Origin: Luteolibacter sp.
GTDB lineage: Bacteria > Verrucomicrobiota > Verrucomicrobiia > Verrucomicrobiales > Akkermansiaceae
Direction: 5' to 3'
Assembly: GCA_030696085.1 (NCBI GenBank)
Contig: JAUYNL010000104.1
Coordinates: 1 to 64,000, forward strand
Length of the DNA stretch: 64,000 bases
The position numbers and the translations under genes were made by a program. Of this stretch, positions 59,902 through 64,000 are shown in pieces (positions within the stretch are counted from its first letter, which is position 1; each line of letters starts with the position of its first letter). The notes beneath the pieces are model-generated. The model made no database searches. It saw only the letters and a list, made by a program, of their open reading frames with translations, and was not told the DNA's origin.

Positions 59902-60708
59902 GTGAAATCAGGGCCACTGGGGATTTTCGACTCGGGTGTCGGCGGCTTGACCGTCGTGCGGGCGGTGCAGGACTTGCTGCCGGCGGAGGATATCCTATAT
60001 CTCGGCGACACGGCGCGCATGCCCTATGGCTCGAAAAGCCCGGAAACCATCCGCCAATTCGCCGATGAGGACGCGCGTTTTCTTCTGGCTCACGGAGTGA
60101 AGGGGATCGTGGTGGCTTGCAACACGGCGACCGCCCACGCCCTGCCGAGTTTGCGGGAAAAATTCCAATTGCCCATTCTCGGGGTGATCGAGGCCGGAGT
60201 GGATGCCGCGCTCGCCAATCCGCAGGCCCAGCGGATCGGCATCATCGCCACCCGCGGGACGATTCGCTCCCACGCCTATCAGCACGCCCTGGCCCTGCGG
60301 CGGACCGGTTTGCTCATTCACGCCCAGGCGGCCCCTTTGCTGGCACCGCTGGTGGAGGAGGATTGGATCGACCACCCCGCCACCGAACTGATTCTTAAAG
60401 CGTATCTCGATCCGTTGATCGAAAAAGGCATCGATACCCTGATGCTCGCCTGCACGCATTACCCCTTGTTGATTTCCGTGCTGCGGAAACTGCTGCCTGA
60501 GGATGTGTTCCTGGTCGATTCCGCGACGACCTGTGCGGAGCATTTGCAGCGGGAGCTGACGCGCCTTGATTTGCTGGCTCCGGACAGTCACGAGGGAAAG
60601 CTGGAGGTGCATTTGACGGACCTTTCCGAGGAATTCGAGGTCTTGGCCCGGCGTTTCCTGAGAAAAGCCCCGGGACGAATCCAGCGGGCGGTGCTCGGCG
60701 GCGCTTGA
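59902..60708 (+). CDS. murI: Glutamate racemase
   Basis: 268 residues. Makes D-glutamate for peptidoglycan stems. IFDSGVGGLTVVRAV with the first substrate site, LGDTARMPYGSKS, catalytic Cys in VACNTATAHALPSLR, and the second catalytic Cys in LACTHYPLL. GTG start at 59902 gives MKSGPLGIFDSG; the upstream frame has no conserved sequence. Divergent from the glycosyltransferase gene across a 254-base gap in which I see no gene. First of the murI-glmM-LbH-glmS run. Confidence 0.95.
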   Translation: MKSGPLGIFDSGVGGLTVVRAVQDLLPAEDILYLGDTARMPYGSKSPETIRQFADEDARFLLAHGVKGIVVACNTATAHALPSLREKFQLPILGVIEAGVDAALANPQAQRIGIIATRGTIRSHAYQHALALRRTGLLIHAQAAPLLAPLVEEDWIDHPATELILKAYLDPLIEKGIDTLMLACTHYPLLISVLRKLLPEDVFLVDSATTCAEHLQRELTRLDLLAPDSHEGKLEVHLTDLSEEFEVLARRFLRKAPGRIQRAVLGGA

Positions 60709-60779
60709 AATACGGCTTGATCGCGTGCCCGATTCGGCCCATAAGGCTCGTTTTCCACCCAGTAGCTGTTGAACGCACC

Positions 60780-62126
60780 ATGAAACTATTCGGAACCGAT
60801 GGCATCCGCGGTCGTGTGAATGAATTCCCGATCACCGCGGAGGTCGCGCTGCAAATGGGCAAGGCCGTCGCGAGTGTGTTGCGCTCCTCCGGCCCGAACC
60901 GCAACCGCGTGCTGGTGGGCAAGGATACCCGGATTTCCGGCTACATGCTGGAGACAGCCCTCACCAGCGGCTTGGTGTCGATGGGGATGGATGTGTTCAT
61001 GGTGGGTCCGCTGCCCACGCCGGCGGTTGCCCACTTGACCAAGTCGATGGGTGCCGCCGCAGGCATCATGATCACCGCCTCTCACAATCCGTACGAGGAT
61101 AACGGGATGAAAATCTTCGGCCCGGATGGCTACAAGCTCTCCGACGAGTTGGAGGAGTTGATCGAGAGCCACATTCACGGCAAGGAAGCGGACGCCGCGC
61201 CCTTACCGCCCCAACAAATCGGCAAGGCCCACCGGATCGATGACGCGCGCGGCCGCTACATCGAGTTTGCCAAGCACACCGTGGACAACATATCGCTGCA
61301 TGGGCTCAAGGTGGTGGTGGATTGCGGCCATGGAGCCGCCTATTTCATCGCGCCGCTGATTTTCAAAGAGCTCGGAGCCGAAGTCATCACCACCGGCATC
61401 CAGCCGGACGGCCTCAACATCAACCACGGCTGCGGTGCGCTCCATCCGGAACATGCGGGCGAATTGGTGCGGCGCTGCAACGCCGATCTTGGAATCTCCT
61501 TCGACGGCGATGCCGACCGTGTGATTTTCACCGACGCGGACGGTCAGGTGGTCAGCGGCGATCGGATTCTTGCGCTGTGTGCCATCAGTCTCAAGGAGCA
61601 GGGAAAACTCCGCCGCGATACCTTGGTGGCCACGGTGATGAGCAACCTCGGTCTCAGGGAGGCGATGAAACAACATGGCATCCATCTGGAAACCACCGCG
61701 GTGGGGGACCGCAATGTCATCGAGTGCATCCGCAAGAACGGTTATTCATTCGGTGGGGAAAACTCCGGACACCTGATTTTCGCGGATCACGCCACCACCG
61801 GTGACGGCATTCTCAGCGCACTTCAGGTGTTGCGCATGATGCGGGATCACAAGGCCACCCTGGCCCAGCTTGCCACCGTGATGAACGAGTATCCCTCACA
61901 GCTCGCCAACATGCCGGTGGCCTCCAAGCCACCGCTGGATTCCCTGCCGAACCTCACCCTGCTGATGAAGGAAGCCACCGCGGACTTCGGCGACAAGGGG
62001 CGGCATCTGATCCGCTACTCCGGCACCGAGAACAAGATCCGCGTCCTTGTCGAACACCGCGAAGCCGGGGAATGCCAGGCATGGGTGAGCAAATTCGCCG
62101 CCGTCATTCGCCAGGAAATCGGCTGA
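60780..62126 (+). CDS. glmM: Phosphoglucosamine mutase
   Basis: 448 residues. Converts glucosamine 6-phosphate to glucosamine 1-phosphate. KLFGTDGIRGRVNEFP at the N-terminus, the phosphoserine loop TASHNPYEDNGMKIFG, metal loop SFDGDADRVIF, sugar loop GGENSGHLIF and the phosphate loop RYSGTENKIRVLVE. Starts 71 bases after murI. Its product feeds UDP-GlcNAc synthesis; glmS, which supplies the substrate, lies in the same run. Confidence 0.97.
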   Translation: MKLFGTDGIRGRVNEFPITAEVALQMGKAVASVLRSSGPNRNRVLVGKDTRISGYMLETALTSGLVSMGMDVFMVGPLPTPAVAHLTKSMGAAAGIMITASHNPYEDNGMKIFGPDGYKLSDELEELIESHIHGKEADAAPLPPQQIGKAHRIDDARGRYIEFAKHTVDNISLHGLKVVVDCGHGAAYFIAPLIFKELGAEVITTGIQPDGLNINHGCGALHPEHAGELVRRCNADLGISFDGDADRVIFTDADGQVVSGDRILALCAISLKEQGKLRRDTLVATVMSNLGLREAMKQHGIHLETTAVGDRNVIECIRKNGYSFGGENSGHLIFADHATTGDGILSALQVLRMMRDHKATLAQLATVMNEYPSQLANMPVASKPPLDSLPNLTLLMKEATADFGDKGRHLIRYSGTENKIRVLVEHREAGECQAWVSKFAAVIRQEIG

Positions 62127-62137
62127 TTCCCACCCTC

Positions 62138-62983
62138 ATGCCCGACGAAACGCCTGACTTCCGGCCACTCTCCCTGACGCGGAGAATCGAGGACTTTCCG
62201 ATAGGAAATTTGCCACTTGCCGGGCACCAGCGCCGTGCCATCGCGGCGTCGAAGCTCACCGCGCATCCGCATGCATGGCTGTGTGGCGATGATCTGGCGG
62301 GCTTTCTGGCCGCCGGCGCAGCCACCATGGCGGGCCCGGATCAAGTCCCGCTGGCATGGCACGGAGCGGCGCCGGATCCTGCGGACGTGTTCGCGGTGAA
62401 GTCATCGTTTCTCATCCGATATCCATGGGATCTGCTGCGGGCCAACGAACACTACGTTTCGCATCTGGCTGGAAACCTCATCGCGGGCGATATCCATCCA
62501 TCGGCGGTGGTCGAAGGCGTGATTCATCTTGGCGAGGGCTCGCGCATCCTGCCGGGCGTGTTCATCGAGGGCAACGTGGTGATCGGGTCCGGCTGCAAGA
62601 TCGGACCGAATTGTTATCTCCGCGGCAGCACCAGCATCGGCGACTCCTGCCACATCGGCCAATCCGTCGAGATCAAGAACTGCCTCATTCTATCAAAAAC
62701 CAACGTCGGGCACCTCTCATACGTCGGTGATTCGGTTCTCGGTGAAAACGTCAACTTCGGAGCGGGAACTACGGTTTCGAACCTCCGCCATGACGGGAAA
62801 AACCACCGCTCCGAGGTGGATGGCGCATTGATCGATACCGGTCGCCGCAAGTTCGGCGTGATCGTCGGCGACGGCGTCCACACCGGCATCAACACCTCGA
62901 TCTATCCTGGCCGCAAACTATGGCCCGGCACTTCAACGCGTCCGGGCGAAATTGTCAGCCGGGATCTGAAATCTGAAATCTGA
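62138..62983 (+). CDS. Left-handed beta-helix (GlmU C-terminal-like) transferase
   Basis: 281 residues. The C-terminal ~170 residues are hexapeptide repeats (IHPSAVVEGVIHLGEG, ILPGVFIEGNVVIGSG, GPNCYLRGSTSIGDS, VGHLSYVGDSVLGENVNFGA, GVHTGINTSIYPGRKL), the fold of GlmU-type acetyltransferases. The N-terminal ~100 residues lack the nucleotidyltransferase signature of GlmU; instead a small unknown domain with RIEDFPIGNLPLAGHQ is present. Between glmM and glmS it could acetylate glucosamine 1-phosphate, with the uridylyl step done elsewhere. The 12-base gap to glmM and 7-base gap to glmS support one operon. A heptamer repeat covers its last codons. Confidence 0.8.
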   Translation: MPDETPDFRPLSLTRRIEDFPIGNLPLAGHQRRAIAASKLTAHPHAWLCGDDLAGFLAAGAATMAGPDQVPLAWHGAAPDPADVFAVKSSFLIRYPWDLLRANEHYVSHLAGNLIAGDIHPSAVVEGVIHLGEGSRILPGVFIEGNVVIGSGCKIGPNCYLRGSTSIGDSCHIGQSVEIKNCLILSKTNVGHLSYVGDSVLGENVNFGAGTTVSNLRHDGKNHRSEVDGALIDTGRRKFGVIVGDGVHTGINTSIYPGRKLWPGTSTRPGEIVSRDLKSEI

Positions 62984-62986
62984 AAT
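62964..62986. repeat. Heptamer tandem repeat at the glmS gene boundary
   Basis: ATCTGAA three times plus AT. It encodes the last residues of the beta-helix protein, supplies its stop, and ends 4 bases before the glmS ATG. Confidence 0.8.
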
Positions 62987-62990
62987 TCAT

Positions 62991-64000
62991 ATGTGCGGAA
63001 TCGTCGGATACATAGGCAAGGCGGATGCGCCCGCCGTTCTCATCAACGGCCTGCGCCGGCTCGAATACCGGGGCTACGACTCGGCCGGAATTGCCATTCT
63101 TGATGATGGCGGGATCGTCGTTTCCAAATCCCCTGGCAAGGTTTCCTCGCTCAGCGAGCGGGCCCATGCGGACTGGCCGGCGGAGCGGTTTTCACGCTGC
63201 ACCATGGGCATCGCCCATACCCGCTGGGCGACCCACGGGCCGCCCACGGAAGTCAACGCGCACCCGCACCTCGACCAATCCGGTGACATCGCGCTGGTCC
63301 ACAATGGCATCATCGAAAACTACCGGTCCTTGCGCGCCCGGTTGGAGGGCAAGGGGCACCATTTCTATTCGGAGACAGATACCGAAGTGCTCGCCCATCT
63401 GATCGGCGACAGCGACAAGGGGGATCTGTTCCAAGCGGTGTGCGACGCGCTCCACCAGGTGGAGGGCACCTTCGGCATCGCCGTGCTCTCGGCGCGCGAG
63501 CCGGAGAAAATCATCACCGCCCGCCGTGGCAGCCCGATCGTCATCGGTGTGGGTGAAGGCGAGACGATCATCGCCTCCGATGCCTCGGCCATTCTCGCTC
63601 ACACCCAGCGGGTGATCTATCTGGATGATGATGATATCGCCATTGTCACCGCGGATTCGATCGATATCCGGGATCTCCATAATATTCCGGTCACGCGCGA
63701 AATCGCCGAGCTGGGTCTTGATGCGGCCGCCGCGGAGAAGGGCGGCTTCGAGCATTTCATGCTCAAGGAAATTCACGAGCAGCCCGATTCGCTTGCCAAC
63801 GCCATTCGCGGCCGGCTTGATTTCAACCTCGGCTCCGCCGTGCTTTCCGGCATGGGCACCTCGCCGCGTGAACTCGCCGAGCTCGACCGCGTGGTGCTCC
63901 TCGGTTGCGGCACCTCGCTGCATGCCGGTCTCGTTGGTGAATATGCCTTCGAGGATCTCGCGGACATTCATGCGGAGGTCCAACAAGCCGCCGAGTTCCG
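62991..64000 (+). CDS. glmS: Glutamine-fructose-6-phosphate aminotransferase (3' truncated by window)
   Basis: The first 336 residues are seen; the family is about 610. Makes glucosamine 6-phosphate from fructose 6-phosphate and glutamine. The catalytic Cys is residue 2 (MCGIVGYIG), followed by LRRLEYRGYDSAGIA, HTRWATHG, ALVHNGIIENY and the GTFGIAVL strand of the glutaminase domain; the isomerase half begins at about residue 240 with FEHFMLKEIHEQPDSL and a SIS domain (VVLLGCGTSLHAG). No ribozyme can be recognised in the 7-base gap upstream. The reading frame runs off the window. Confidence 0.97.
   Translation, partial: MCGIVGYIGKADAPAVLINGLRRLEYRGYDSAGIAILDDGGIVVSKSPGKVSSLSERAHADWPAERFSRCTMGIAHTRWATHGPPTEVNAHPHLDQSGDIALVHNGIIENYRSLRARLEGKGHHFYSETDTEVLAHLIGDSDKGDLFQAVCDALHQVEGTFGIAVLSAREPEKIITARRGSPIVIGVGEGETIIASDASAILAHTQRVIYLDDDDIAIVTADSIDIRDLHNIPVTREIAELGLDAAAAEKGGFEHFMLKEIHEQPDSLANAIRGRLDFNLGSAVLSGMGTSPRELAELDRVVLLGCGTSLHAGLVGEYAFEDLADIHAEVQQAAEF

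Noticed and set aside
62984-62990. glmS ribozyme upstream of glmS
   Set aside because: Only seven bases separate the preceding stop from the glmS ATG, and no ribozyme core is seen.

Overview
The window is a high-GC bacterial chromosome segment that looks like a member of Verrucomicrobiota (Verrucomicrobiales). This is inferred from two proteins ending in a PEP-CTERM-like anchor, a DxDxDG / LPDGWE calcium-type motif, very large secreted repeat proteins, small DUF families (DUF6172, DUF1802, DUF2492, CWC/DUF5522), and ribosomal genes that start without Shine-Dalgarno sequences. No 16S gene is present, so the placement is an inference.

Layout. 1-8.2 kb is an accessory block of visibly lower GC: the end of a secreted repeat protein, a 2060-residue RHS protein with a polymorphic-toxin-like tip, two small membrane proteins directly behind it, and a PEP-CTERM-like protein. 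8.2-12.4 kb carries a membrane protein, a Cys-rich protein, a Tat-exported alkaline phosphatase, panC and a lipoprotein amidase, then a relic of a dicarboxylate symporter. 12.6-13.6 kb is rplM-rpsI. 13.7-20.4 kb (minus) holds cysK, a PEP-CTERM protein and the assimilatory sulfate-reduction run cysJ-cysI-cysH plus an unannotated 42-codon gene. 20.7-25.4 kb holds a TPR lipoprotein, an A-type Fe-S carrier and several small proteins, followed by tRNA-Pro. 25.9-30.8 kb encodes a giant secreted metzincin-like protease. 31.1-34.4 kb is cvfB-like/uvrC/menA. 34.4-36.6 kb (minus) is an unusual continuous frame joining a metallo-beta-lactamase exonuclease, the N-terminal domain of an ATP-dependent DNA ligase (catalytic core absent) and RuvX. 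36.7-39.9 kb (minus) is rplY, pth-rpsF-ssb and prs.

40.2-53.5 kb is the classic tRNA-Thr-tuf-tRNA-Trp-secE-nusG-rplKAJL-rpoBC cluster. 53.6-55.5 kb pairs a cytochrome c / PQQ-type sugar dehydrogenase fusion with a cytochrome b562-like protein. 55.5-59.6 kb (minus) has two L,D-transpeptidases, rpsT, small proteins and a processive membrane glycosyltransferase. 59.9-64 kb is an envelope-precursor run, murI-glmM-(left-handed beta-helix transferase)-glmS, cut by the window end.

The genes form three main themes: translation and transcription core, sulfur assimilation, and peptidoglycan precursor supply and remodelling. Four translation-related transcription units share a TTGACA box, a 16-17 bp spacer, a degenerate TA-type -10 and a C-rich discriminator, which suggests common stringent control. 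Best candidates for something undescribed are the exonuclease/ligase-N/RuvX frame, the RHS tip with its two membrane proteins, the leader terminator ahead of tRNA-Thr-tuf, and the perfect dyad ahead of the giant protease.
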